In this document: positions 1 through 8,365 of the stretch, one piece after another
Position numbering within the stretch: position 1 is the first letter of the stretch
Layout of the letters: the number at the start of each line of letters is the position of its first letter
Source: Rheinheimera sp. 4Y26
GTDB taxonomy: Bacteria > Pseudomonadota > Gammaproteobacteria > Enterobacterales > Alteromonadaceae
Direction: 5' to 3'
NCBI RefSeq assembly: GCF_025245835.1
Contig: NZ_JAOBWS010000002.1
Coordinates: 186,001 to 250,000, forward strand
DNA length: 64,000 bases
Position numbers and translations under genes: made by a program
The notes under the pieces: generated by a model
Told to the model about the DNA's origin: nothing
Databases searched by the model: none
Seen by the model: only the letters and a program-made list of their open reading frames with translations

Positions 1-1347
1 CTCCAGCAGTTTAAAAGCACGGCGACCCGCTCTTTTGGTCAGGCGGGTTTGCAAGGACCAGATATCACGAATGCTCATGCTAAAACGTTTTGGAATCGCA
101 ATGGTGCGCTGCACATCATCCAGCACTTCGGTCATGGCGATATTCAATGCATCAATTTCATTCAGGCCACTTTCCACCAGCAGGGTTTGCATACGCCGTT
201 CAACCGGATACCACAACAGCGCGGCATAAACAAAGGCAGGGGTGACAGGTTTGTCCTGCGCTACCCGCTCGTCGGTGTTTTGTAAGGCGTTGGCAATCAG
301 GTTAAAGGCTTTACCTTCGCTATCTTGTTTCAGCACTTTATGCAGCTGTGGCAGCAGTTGTTTTAAAATGCCGCTGTCGCGCATCAGCACAAAGTTGTCA
401 AAAGCTTTGCCGGCCATAAACAGCTTCAGGCTCTCGTCAAACAGCCGCGCTGCCGGAATGTTTTTCAGTAGCACTGCCAGCTCAGCGATAGGGGCTGCTG
501 TCGCAGGTGCTATGTCCATATTCAGTTTGGTGGCAAAACGCACGGCGCGCAGCATCCGTACCGGATCTTCGCGATAACGGGTTTCAGGGTCGCCAATCAG
601 CTCAATACGGCGATTTTGAATGGCTTCAACACCATTGGCAAAGTCGTAAATGGCAAAATCATTCACTGAATAATACAAAGCGTTGATGGTAAAGTCGCGA
701 CGCTCGGCGTCTTCTTCAATGGTGCCGTACACATTGTCACGCAAAATCTGGCCGTGGTCGCTGCGCACGCCTGTTGGCACAGTTTCCTCGTCGTCTGTGC
801 CGCTGTGATGGCCCCGGAAAGTGGCCACTTCAATAATTTCGCGGCCAAATACCACATGAGCCAGGCGGAAACGGCGGCCAATCAGCCGGCAGTTTTTAAA
901 CACCTGCCGCACCTGCTCCGGATGGGCATTGGTGACCACATCAAAATCTTTCGGTTGCTGGCCCATCAGCAGATCACGGATACAACCGCCCACCAGATAA
1001 GCTTCATAACCGGCGTCATTGAGCCGGTACAATACTTTCAGTGCATTAGGGCTGATGTCTTTACGTGAAACGCCATGCTGGTCGCGACTTAACACTTTCA
1101 GCGGCGGCAACACCGCAGACTGATGCTGTGGATTTAATTTAGGGCCTTTTTGTTTATTACGTTCTGGCCTTGGTTTGCGGCGGGTCGCTTCGTCATGGAA
1201 ACTTTTTGAATGTGCTCGTGGTTCAGCGCCTGAACCCGACTGGCGTTCTGCTTCTGCAGACTGGGTTTCCTGTTCGGTAACGGCCAGATTTTTAATAGTT
1301 TTTTTGCCAAATTTGCGACGGCAAAAATCAAGTACTCGGGAAATAAT
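1..1347 (-). CDS. pcnB: Poly(A) polymerase I, 3' end cut by window edge
   Basis: Adds 3' poly(A) tails to RNAs and so promotes their decay. The visible 449 residues carry the class II nucleotidyltransferase site (LVGGCIRDLLMG then KDFDV, about residues 118-137), the GRRFRLAHV segment, the RRDFTINALYY motif and the REDPVRMLRAVRFA motif; roughly the last 50-75 residues lie outside the window. I place the start at an ATT codon (1347-1345) because AGGAG lies 7 nt upstream and the following residues (ISRVLDFCRR) align with the E. coli N-terminus MFTRVANFCRK. E. coli pcnB is known to start at AUU. Compared with E. coli there are about 54 extra charged residues (about 22-80) before the catalytic core. 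It lies downstream of dksA-gluQRS, as in E. coli, but separated by an extra small gene. Confidence 0.95.
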   Translation of the reverse strand, partial: MISRVLDFCRRKFGKKTIKNLAVTEQETQSAEAERQSGSGAEPRAHSKSFHDEATRRKPRPERNKQKGPKLNPQHQSAVLPPLKVLSRDQHGVSRKDISPNALKVLYRLNDAGYEAYLVGGCIRDLLMGQQPKDFDVVTNAHPEQVRQVFKNCRLIGRRFRLAHVVFGREIIEVATFRGHHSGTDDEETVPTGVRSDHGQILRDNVYGTIEEDAERRDFTINALYYSVNDFAIYDFANGVEAIQNRRIELIGDPETRYREDPVRMLRAVRFATKLNMDIAPATAAPIAELAVLLKNIPAARLFDESLKLFMAGKAFDNFVLMRDSGILKQLLPQLHKVLKQDSEGKAFNLIANALQNTDERVAQDKPVTPAFVYAALLWYPVERRMQTLLVESGLNEIDALNIAMTEVLDDVQRTIAIPKRFSMSIRDIWSLQTRLTKRAGRRAFKLLE

Positions 1348-1359
1348 GGTGGTTCTCCT
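1345..1359 (-). promoter_or_regulatory. pcnB ribosome binding site with AUU start
   Basis: On the minus strand AGGAG (1359-1355) is followed by 7 nt and then ATT ATT TCC CGA. There is no ATG, GTG or TTG at a useful distance from this Shine-Dalgarno. The in-frame GTG 18 nt upstream has no Shine-Dalgarno of its own. The first ATT is therefore the likely initiator. AUU initiation makes translation inefficient and dependent on IF3, which in E. coli keeps PcnB low. Confidence 0.8.
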
Positions 1360-1509
1360 ATACACAGACTGGGCAGGGGGCTGGTTAATGGCTGAAGTGG
1401 CCGCTGCCAAACGAAAAAAACGCCGTTATCTTACCGCAGACTGGCGAAAAAATGAATGAAATCGCCGGGTTTTGTCGGGGTCTTTGTTCCTCCGTTATTT
1501 TAGCGCTGC

Positions 1510-1827
1510 TCAGATACCATAATCCCTTTCTACTTTACTGATACGGGTTTTAAAGTGGCTGTACCATTTTTCGTGGCCTAGTTTCTGCGCTTCCAGATGT
1601 TCAAGGTTGTTTTTCCAGTGCTTAATCGCTTCCAGCGAGTCCCAATAAGACACTGTAATACCCAGGCCATCCCGCGTTGACTCCATGCCTAAAAAGCCAG
1701 GTTGCTCCGCTGAGAGCTGCACCATCCGGCCAGCCATTTGGGCATAACCTTCATCAACGTCAGTGCGCACCGATGTAAAAATGACCGCGTAATAGGGTGG
1801 TTTTGGTGTTTTTGCAATCATCGACAT
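1510..1827 (-). CDS. Antibiotic biosynthesis monooxygenase (ABM) family protein
   Basis: A 105-residue single-domain protein of the ABM/dimeric ferredoxin-like fold. The segments YYAVIFTSVRTD, QPGFLGMESTRDG, ITVSYWDSLEAIKHWK and HFKTRISKVERDYG match the usual ABM pattern: a first beta strand, the Gly-Phe loop, the S-x-W-x-s-xx-a helix and a final strand. Such proteins are heme- or quinone-related monooxygenases or stress proteins of unknown substrate (YqjZ-like), so the substrate cannot be named. The start has GGGAGAACACC in front. It sits 48 nt after gluQRS and 162 nt before pcnB, interrupting the usual gluQRS-pcnB neighbourhood. Confidence 0.8.
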   Translation of the reverse strand: MSMIAKTPKPPYYAVIFTSVRTDVDEGYAQMAGRMVQLSAEQPGFLGMESTRDGLGITVSYWDSLEAIKHWKNNLEHLEAQKLGHEKWYSHFKTRISKVERDYGI

Positions 1828-1875
1828 GGTGTTCTCCCAGGGTTTCCTGAACTAGTGGTGTTTGACGACGGCCTG

Positions 1876-2763
1876 TCAGCTACTGACTAAAACTTCCTGT
1901 TGTTTTGGCACCAGTGCCAGCTGCCAGTGTTGCAGCGCCCATACCAGCAATTCGGTAACGGGGGCTTGTTTGAGTTCGGCTGGCGGTGCATGCCCAAGCA
2001 AAGTTAAGGCCGCACTCATACTCTGCGAAAGGGGCAAAGTGCTGACATCAGTGGCATGATTTTGTTTGCTGAGTTTAAAACCAGGTGCCGTAACCGCAAG
2101 CGGCAAATGACCGTATTGTGGTGGGTTATGGCCAAGCAAAACGCACAGAGCCTGTTGTCTTGAGGTCATTTCCAGCAAATCAGCGCCTCTGATCACCTGG
2201 CCAATTTGCTGGTCAATATCATCCAGCACCACCACCAGCTGATAGGCAAAAAGGCCGTCGCGGCGTTTGATAATGTAATCTTCCCGGCAAATACTGTCCG
2301 GCACCTGCACTTCACCAAACACCAGATCGGTAAACTGAGCGGCAACAGGGCCGGGTTTTAGCCGCCAGGCCAGAGGTTCAGTCTGCAGATTTTTTTGCCG
2401 GCAACAGCCATCATAAACACCACCCAGGCTGGCAATACGGGCGCGGCTGCAGTTACAACCGTAAATCAGTTGTCTGGCAGCAAGTTCATCAAAGTGATGT
2501 TGATAAAGGGCAAGACGTTGTGTTTGATAAGTTTCGGTTTGATCCCAACACAGGCCAAACTGCTCCAGCGTACGCATAATGCTGCTGGCAGCGCCTGGTT
2601 GGATTCTGGTGGTGTCGATATCTTCAATACGCAGCAGCCACTGGCCGCCTTGTGATTTAGCCTGAAGGTAACTGCCAAGCGCGGCCACCAGGGAGCCAAA
2701 ATGCAAAGGGCCGGATGGCGATGGCGCAAACCGGCCCCTGTAGCGGGCAACGTCGATGGTCAT
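1876..2763 (-). CDS. gluQRS: Glutamyl-Q tRNA(Asp) synthetase
   Basis: A 295-residue paralogue of the catalytic domain of glutamyl-tRNA synthetase. It attaches glutamate to the queuosine base in the anticodon of tRNA-Asp. The HIGH-type motif is seen as PSPSGPLHFGSL (residues 14-25) and the KMSKS-type motif as KLSKQ. Four zinc-site residues are suggested by YGCNCSRARI and a later CCR. The anticodon-binding domain of GltX is absent, as expected. It starts 1 nt after the dksA stop codon, so dksA-gluQRS is translationally linked, as in E. coli and many gammaproteobacteria. Confidence 0.96.
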   Translation of the reverse strand: MTIDVARYRGRFAPSPSGPLHFGSLVAALGSYLQAKSQGGQWLLRIEDIDTTRIQPGAASSIMRTLEQFGLCWDQTETYQTQRLALYQHHFDELAARQLIYGCNCSRARIASLGGVYDGCCRQKNLQTEPLAWRLKPGPVAAQFTDLVFGEVQVPDSICREDYIIKRRDGLFAYQLVVVLDDIDQQIGQVIRGADLLEMTSRQQALCVLLGHNPPQYGHLPLAVTAPGFKLSKQNHATDVSTLPLSQSMSAALTLLGHAPPAELKQAPVTELLVWALQHWQLALVPKQQEVLVSS

Positions 2764-2764
2764 A

Positions 2765-3214
2765 TTAACCGCCGAGTTGTTTTTCCTTGATCTCCGCCAG
2801 GGTTTTACAGTCGATACACATATCGGCTGTAGGGCGGGCTTCTAACCTTTTGATACCAATTTCAATACCGCAGGTATCACAATAACCGAAGTCGTCGTCT
2901 TCGATTTTTTGTAAGGTTTTTTCAATTTTTTTCAAAAGCTTACGTTCACGGTCACGGGCACGCAGCTCTAAACTGAATTCTTCTTCCTGGGCAGCACGGT
3001 CAACCGGATCAGGGAAATTGGCAGCTTCGTCGGCCATATGGTTTTTAGTGCGGTCCACTTCTTCACGCAACTGTTGACGCCAGGCATCGAGAATTTTGCG
3101 GAAATGGTCCAGCTGCTTCGGGTTCATATACTCTTCGCCCGGAGCTTCCTGATAAGGGGTGACGCCTGCTAAAGCTAACAATCCCAGTGCTTTATTAGTT
3201 TTGCCTTCTGGCAT
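2765..3214 (-). CDS. dksA: RNA polymerase-binding transcription factor DksA
   Basis: Works with ppGpp in the secondary channel of RNA polymerase to repress stable RNA and activate amino-acid promoters. This is 149 residues against 151 in E. coli, with very high similarity: [12 protein letters not shown], the coiled-coil tip [21 protein letters not shown], and the zinc finger CDTCG...CIDC. I chose ATG 3214 (MPEGKTNK), which has AGGAG 8 nt upstream and matches the family start. An ATG 30 nt further upstream would add ten non-conserved residues. The aspartates of the coiled-coil tip needed for function are present. Confidence 0.97.
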   Translation of the reverse strand: MPEGKTNKALGLLALAGVTPYQEAPGEEYMNPKQLDHFRKILDAWRQQLREEVDRTKNHMADEAANFPDPVDRAAQEEEFSLELRARDRERKLLKKIEKTLQKIEDDDFGYCDTCGIEIGIKRLEARPTADMCIDCKTLAEIKEKQLGG

Positions 3215-3361
3215 GGTAATCTCCTGTAAAACAGTGCCAAGCAAAAAGATGGCGGCTATAGATAGCAGAATAACAGCACCATCGCAATCACTATGAAAAA
3301 AGCCGGCGAAGTATACAGACAGAGTGTTGCTTCGTCACCTTAATTTAGGCTTTGCTCTTAC

Positions 3362-3399
3362 CTGGTCAAAATGGACGTTACAATCTAGACCAGTTTTTT
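3362..3399 (+). terminator. Weak terminator-like hairpin upstream of the TSUP gene
   Basis: CTGGTC (3362-3367) pairs with GACCAG (3388-3393) around a 20-nt loop and is followed by six T (3394-3399). The stem is short, so this may be a weak terminator or chance. It lies in the 340-bp gap between the divergent dksA and TSUP genes. Confidence 0.3.
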
Positions 3400-3432
3400 G
3401 CCCTTGTGAATTAAATTATGTGGCTTTACCCT

Positions 3433-3483
3433 GAGCTGCCCCGGTGAAGGGGTGCTCTGCTGACGGCTAAAGCTTGCCGCAGC
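3433..3483 (+). other. Tandem hairpins in the leader of the TSUP exporter gene
   Basis: Two adjacent inverted repeats. Hairpin 1: GAGC-TG-CCCC (3433-3442), loop GGTGAA, GGGG-T-GCTC (3449-3457). Hairpin 2: GCTG-A-CGGC (3459-3467), an 8-nt loop, GCCG-CAGC (3476-3483). There is no T-run after them, so they are not a terminator. A second GCTC at 3501-3504 could compete for the GAGC of hairpin 1. It lies 72 nt before the start codon of the exporter. It does not match a riboswitch class I recognise. Confidence 0.45.
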
Positions 3484-3554
3484 CTGATCAACATACAAAA
3501 GCTCTAAAGGCACAATCACCACAGCGAGACAGCACAACACTATAAAGGAAGAAG

Positions 3555-4379
3555 ATGATGGAATTGTGGTGGGCTTATTTAATTTTAGGCGGTGTTGTTG
3601 GATTTTTTGCCGGCCTGTTGGGTGTGGGTGGTGGCGGTATTATGGTGCCGGTACTGACCAGCTTATTTATTGTAACTGGTTTGGCGCCCGGTCAGCAGGT
3701 GCATCTGGCGCTTGCAACATCTATGGCCGCTATTATTGTTACTGCTTTTGCCAGCGCCCGCAGCCACCATCAGCATCAGGCTGTGCTTTGGCCAGTGGTT
3801 TGGCGCATGAGCCCCGGTATAGTGGTGGGAACTTTAGCAGCGGCCATGCTGGCATCTAAGGTGTCTTCTTATTATCTGGCGCTGTTTTTCTGTATTTTTA
3901 TGGGATATGTCGCGCTGCAGTTGCTGCTGAATATCAAACCAAAAGCCAATCGTACTTTGCCAGGCGCTGTGGCTACCGCAGCTGTTGGTGTTGGCATTGG
4001 CGGTATTTCCGCTTTGGTTGCTATAGGCGGCGGTTCTCTAACGGTGCCTTTTTTAACCTGGTGTAATGTCAAAGTGCAGCAGGCCATTGGCACTTCGGCT
4101 GCCCTTGGTTTACCTATAGCGCTCAGTGGCACGCTGGGTTACGCACTGAGTGGTGAATTAAGTGCAGGGCAGCACAGTGCCCGGTTGCCGTGGGGGTGTG
4201 TCGGTTATGTGTATTTGCCGGCAGTATTGTTGATTTCTGTGGTCAGTTATTTTACCGCGCCTTTGGGCGTCAAGCTGGCGCATCGTTTACCCGTTGCTGT
4301 ACTGAAAAAAATCTTTGCCGTTTTGCTACTGAGCTTAAGTGCCAAAATGGTGCATTCGGTATTCGTCTTGCCGCATTAA
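3555..4379 (+). CDS. TSUP family (TauE/SafE, DUF81) membrane exporter
   Basis: A 274-residue polytopic inner-membrane protein. The N-terminus GGVVGFFAGLLGVGGGGIMVPVL is the first half-repeat signature of the family (residues 12-34). The second half-repeat appears as GGISALVAIGGGSLTVPFL (about residues 149-167). About eight hydrophobic segments are visible. Family members export sulfite, sulfoacetate or other small organic anions; the substrate here is unknown. Two ATG codons are in tandem (3555 and 3558) with GGAAGAAG just before, so either may be used. It is a single gene with a structured leader. Confidence 0.88.
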   Translation: MMELWWAYLILGGVVGFFAGLLGVGGGGIMVPVLTSLFIVTGLAPGQQVHLALATSMAAIIVTAFASARSHHQHQAVLWPVVWRMSPGIVVGTLAAAMLASKVSSYYLALFFCIFMGYVALQLLLNIKPKANRTLPGAVATAAVGVGIGGISALVAIGGGSLTVPFLTWCNVKVQQAIGTSAALGLPIALSGTLGYALSGELSAGQHSARLPWGCVGYVYLPAVLLISVVSYFTAPLGVKLAHRLPVAVLKKIFAVLLLSLSAKMVHSVFVLPH

Positions 4380-4547
4380 CCAAATAAAGCTCCGGCGGCA
4401 AAGCGCGGTTGCTGTTGTCAGCTTATTGATTTATTCAGCGTTCATGCTGGTTTGATGTCCCGATTTGCTTTGGTTCAGGGCTGTAAAGTGTAAAAGCTGC
4501 TGTGGTACACTCCGGCCCTCTTTCCTTGCTTTTACTGCGGAATTTAT

Positions 4548-5846
4548 ATGACTCAACTGTTGCAAATTACCCTGACCAGCACTGCTGCCGATGAACGTTT
4601 TGGTAAAAATCCGGCGCTGACGCCAACAGCAGACGGTTATCAAATTCATCAGAGCGCCACTGATGAACTGCGTACTATCCAAAAGGCCGGCCGTACCTTA
4701 GATGGCCTGGGTTTGCAGCAGGTGCAGCTGGCGGGTGAAGGCTGGAGCATCGACAAACAGTGGGCTTTTTATCAGGGTTTTTGTTCTGCAAAAAAACTGG
4801 GCGGCGTCAGCTGGGCAGGCACTGAGCAGGACGTGAATCAGCTGGTGCAGTTACAGCAATGTTTTGCCTGGGCGAAAAAACAAATTAACCAGACACCGGA
4901 AGACTTATCGCCGCAAACTTTATGTGCTGAAGCTGCGCTGTTTTTAGAAGCCGTGGCGCCACGCGGCAGTATCAGTTACCGCACTTTAGTCGGTGATGAA
5001 TTATTAGCCGAAGGCTGGATTGGCATTCATGCGGTGGGTCGTGGCAGTGACAGAGCACCTGCCATGCTGGTGCTGGATTTTAACCCGACCGGTCATGCTG
5101 ATGCCCCAGTTGCTGCAGCGCTGGTGGGTAAAGGCATTACTTTTGACAGCGGTGGTTATTCCATTAAAGCCTCTGAAGGCATGTTAACGATGAAATGTGA
5201 CATGGGCGGCGCTGCGACTGTAACCGCAGCTTTAGCTTTGGCCATTTTGCAGGGCCTGCAAAAACGCGTGCAGCTGGTGCTGTGCTGCGCCGAAAACCTG
5301 ATTAACGGCCGCGCTTATAAACTGGGCGACATTTTAAAATATAAAAACGGCGTGACTGTAGAAGTGGTCAACACTGACGCTGAAGGCCGGCTGGTGCTGG
5401 CCGATGGCCTGATGTGTGCTGCCGCATCCGGAGCACCTTTAGTGATTGACGCTGCGACCTTAACAGGCGCCGCTATGATGGCGGTGGGCACTGAATACAA
5501 CGCCTTGTTTGCACTGGACAAAGCCCTGCAAAACCGCGTACTGGGTTATGCAGAGCAGGTGTCTGAACCGGCCTGGCCATTACCGCTCGAGCGCTGGCAT
5601 CAGCAGCAATGCCCGTCTCCTTATGCCGACACCGCCAACAGCAGACCGGTAAAAGGTGGTGGAACCGGTGGTGCCAGCAATGCCGCCGGCTTTTTAAGCC
5701 GTTTTGTCGCCAATGATGGCAAAGGTTGGCTGCATATTGATCTGGCCGCTGCTTTTCACAACACCGCCAATGGTTTCTGGGGCGCAGGTGCAACAGGCAC
5801 CGGCATCCGGTTAGTGGCCCATACCTTACTGGCGGAAACGGCCTGA
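4548..5846 (+). CDS. pepB: Peptidase B, M17 leucyl aminopeptidase family
   Basis: A 432-residue cytosolic metallo-aminopeptidase that removes N-terminal residues from peptides. It matches E. coli PepB (427 residues) from end to end: LDGLGLQQVQLAGEGW, YNPTG-like FNPTGHADAPV, the metal/active-site block GKGITFDSGGYSIKASEG with Lys and Asp ligands, MKCDMGGAATV, and NTDAEGRLVLADGL with Asp and Glu ligands and the catalytic Arg. In E. coli it lies with the isc genes, which is not the case here. It appears to be a single transcription unit; the next gene, hrpB, starts 56 nt later and may be read from it. Confidence 0.93.
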   Translation: MTQLLQITLTSTAADERFGKNPALTPTADGYQIHQSATDELRTIQKAGRTLDGLGLQQVQLAGEGWSIDKQWAFYQGFCSAKKLGGVSWAGTEQDVNQLVQLQQCFAWAKKQINQTPEDLSPQTLCAEAALFLEAVAPRGSISYRTLVGDELLAEGWIGIHAVGRGSDRAPAMLVLDFNPTGHADAPVAAALVGKGITFDSGGYSIKASEGMLTMKCDMGGAATVTAALALAILQGLQKRVQLVLCCAENLINGRAYKLGDILKYKNGVTVEVVNTDAEGRLVLADGLMCAAASGAPLVIDAATLTGAAMMAVGTEYNALFALDKALQNRVLGYAEQVSEPAWPLPLERWHQQQCPSPYADTANSRPVKGGGTGGASNAAGFLSRFVANDGKGWLHIDLAAAFHNTANGFWGAGATGTGIRLVAHTLLAETA

Positions 5847-5902
5847 TGGACAAGGCCGGCTGCCCGCAACGGCAACTGACCGGTTTTTTGTAGGATGATG
5901 TT

Positions 5903-8365
5903 GTGACTTTACCTGTTGCTGAGATTTGTGCGGCGCTAAGTGCCCATCTTCAACAGCACCATCGTGTACTATTAACGGCGCCGCCAGGCGCCGGTAAATC
6001 CACCTATCTGCCACTTTATTTACTGCAACACCCCGATTTTTCAGGCAAAAACATCATCATGCTTGAGCCGCGCCGGCTGGCGGCTAAAAGTATTGCTTCT
6101 TATCTGGCGGCTCAGCTGGGTGAAAAGCCGGGCCAGACTGTCGGTTATCAAATCAAGGGCGAGCAGCAACGCAGTGCACAGACCCGGTTATTGATCGTGA
6201 CCGAAGGGGTGTTGGTGCGCAAAATTCAGCAAGACCCTGAGCTTGCTGCGGTGGATCTGCTGATTTTTGATGAATTTCATGAACGTTCGTTACAAGCCGA
6301 TTTAGCGCTGGCACTGAGCCTTGAAGTGCAGCAGCTTAATGAGCAGCTAAAAATACTGGTGATGTCGGCCACCCTGGCCGGAGCTGAGTTGTCGGACAAA
6401 TTGCAGGCGCCGCTGATACAAAGTGAAGGCCGTAGTTTTCCGGTAGAGATCCGCTATCAAAGTCCGACTCAGGAAGAGTTATGGCTGCAGGCGGCGCGGT
6501 TGTCGCGCCAGTTATTAGCAGAGCACGCCGGCAGTCAGCTGGTGTTTTTACCCGGTCAGCGGGAAATTGAACGTGCCCGCGATTATTTAACTTCGGCTGA
6601 TTTACCCGCTGATGTGGATGTGTTTGCGCTCCTTGGCAGTTTAACCCTGGCTGAGCAGCAGCAGGCTATAGCGCCGTCGACTGCAGGGCGGCGCAAAATA
6701 GTGCTGGCCACCAATGTGGCGGAAACCAGTTTAACCATTGATGGCATCACGCTCGTCATCGACAGCGGAGTAGCCCGCCAGGCGGTGTATCAGCCAAGGC
6801 TTGGTTTTAGCAAACTGGAGACGGTGCAAATCAGTCAGGCGTCGGCGGTGCAGCGCGCCGGTCGTGCCGGCCGGTTAGCACCAGGGTTTTGTTACCGCTT
6901 GGACACTCCGGAAAAATGGGCAAGGCGCAGCGCCTTTACCACACCGGATATTCTGCAAGCCGATTTAATTGGTCTACGGTTGGAAATTGCCGGTTGGGGC
7001 GCCAAAGTTGAAGACTTATTCTGGCTGGATACGCCACCCAAAGCACAATTGGCGGCTGCTGAACAATGTTTACAGTGGCTGGGCGCGCTGGATGCTGAGC
7101 TGCAACTGACGGCCCATGGCCGCGCTATGTTAAAAATTGCTACAGAGCCCAGGCTGGCATCGATGTTATTGCACAGCAAAAATTTAGCCGCGCAGGGTTA
7201 TCCGGCGGCGCCGGCTTTGGCTGCTTTGCTCGCTGCAATGCTTGAAGACAATAAACGTGTGGCAAAAACCAATCTGGTGGCCTCGCTTAAACAGATGTCG
7301 GGTGCGCAGCTGCAACAAGCCAGAACTTTGTTGCAGCAACTGGGCTGTGATTCTGTGTTATTACAGCAAAATCTGCCGGAACAATTGTCCGGGGTGCTGC
7401 TCGGTTTTGCTTATCCGGACCGCATTGCACTTCAGCGGGGGCAGGGTTATTTACTGGCCAATGGCACAGGTGCGCAGCTCCCTGCCGATGATGAGTTGTC
7501 GCACAGTCCTTGTCTGGTCGTGGCTGATTTACGGCTGCTGGGTAAAGACGCGCTGATAAGCGCCGCCTGTGTGTTATCACCGGATGATTTACAGCAATAC
7601 TGGCAGCCACAGTTGGTGACGGAGCGGCACTTTGCCTTTGATGAGCAAAACGGCCGTTTTATTGCCGAACAGCGGCTTCGTTTTGGCGCTTTGGTGCTGA
7701 AAAAACAAAACCTGAGTGCGGCTCTGAGTGCCGATGATAAAAGTCAGGCCTGGCTCGATTGGCTGCAAAAGCGCGGCCTGGGGATGCTGAACTGGACTGA
7801 GGCGGCGCTGAATTTAAAACACCGGCTGTTGCTGGCAGCGCGGCTGGAGCCGGACGCCGGCTGGCCTGATTGTTCTGACCAGGCTTTATTGCAGAACGCC
7901 CACAGTTGGCTGGCACCTTATTTAGGTGATATCAATAACTTAGCAGCGCTACAGAAACTTGATGTACGCCAGTTATTGTGGCAATCGTTAAGTTACAGCC
8001 AGCAACAACAACTGAATAATTTGCTGCCAGCCAGCTGGCGTTCAGTGTTGGGAACCGATATTACGCTGTTGTACAGCGCAGATGCTGACAAAGAGCATGG
8101 CGTCAGTATGGCGATACGGTTGCAGGAAATGTTTGGTCAGTCTGACACCCCAACAGTGGCGCATGGCGCCATTGCCGTGACTATCACTTTGTTATCACCA
8201 TCGCGTCAGCCGCTGCAGCTGACGCGTGATTTAGCCAGTTTCTGGCAAAACGCTTATCAGGATGTCAAAAAAGAAATGCGCGGGCGTTACCCTAAACATT
8301 TCTGGCCCGACAATCCGCAGGAAGCGATGCCAACCAATAAAACGAAAAAAGCGATGCAAAAATGA
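5903..8365 (+). CDS. hrpB: ATP-dependent helicase HrpB (DEAH family)
   Basis: An 820-residue DEAH-box RNA helicase-like protein of uncertain cellular role. Walker A is APPGAGKST (residues 26-34), motif II is DEFHERS, motif III is MSATL, and motif VI is QRAGRAGR. The HrpB-specific C-terminal domain follows, ending with RYPKHFWPDNP. I use the GTG start at 5903, preceded by TAGGATGATGTT; the two nearby ATG codons are out of frame. It overlaps mrcB by 4 nt (ATGA), which indicates coupled translation and matches the E. coli hrpB-mrcB gene order. Confidence 0.95.
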   Translation: MTLPVAEICAALSAHLQQHHRVLLTAPPGAGKSTYLPLYLLQHPDFSGKNIIMLEPRRLAAKSIASYLAAQLGEKPGQTVGYQIKGEQQRSAQTRLLIVTEGVLVRKIQQDPELAAVDLLIFDEFHERSLQADLALALSLEVQQLNEQLKILVMSATLAGAELSDKLQAPLIQSEGRSFPVEIRYQSPTQEELWLQAARLSRQLLAEHAGSQLVFLPGQREIERARDYLTSADLPADVDVFALLGSLTLAEQQQAIAPSTAGRRKIVLATNVAETSLTIDGITLVIDSGVARQAVYQPRLGFSKLETVQISQASAVQRAGRAGRLAPGFCYRLDTPEKWARRSAFTTPDILQADLIGLRLEIAGWGAKVEDLFWLDTPPKAQLAAAEQCLQWLGALDAELQLTAHGRAMLKIATEPRLASMLLHSKNLAAQGYPAAPALAALLAAMLEDNKRVAKTNLVASLKQMSGAQLQQARTLLQQLGCDSVLLQQNLPEQLSGVLLGFAYPDRIALQRGQGYLLANGTGAQLPADDELSHSPCLVVADLRLLGKDALISAACVLSPDDLQQYWQPQLVTERHFAFDEQNGRFIAEQRLRFGALVLKKQNLSAALSADDKSQAWLDWLQKRGLGMLNWTEAALNLKHRLLLAARLEPDAGWPDCSDQALLQNAHSWLAPYLGDINNLAALQKLDVRQLLWQSLSYSQQQQLNNLLPASWRSVLGTDITLLYSADADKEHGVSMAIRLQEMFGQSDTPTVAHGAIAVTITLLSPSRQPLQLTRDLASFWQNAYQDVKKEMRGRYPKHFWPDNPQEAMPTNKTKKAMQK

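Noticed and set aside
5473-5853. Minus-strand frame of 126 codons opposite pepB
   Set aside because: It lies wholly opposite a clear pepB gene, has a biased Cys/His/Arg composition and no ribosome site.
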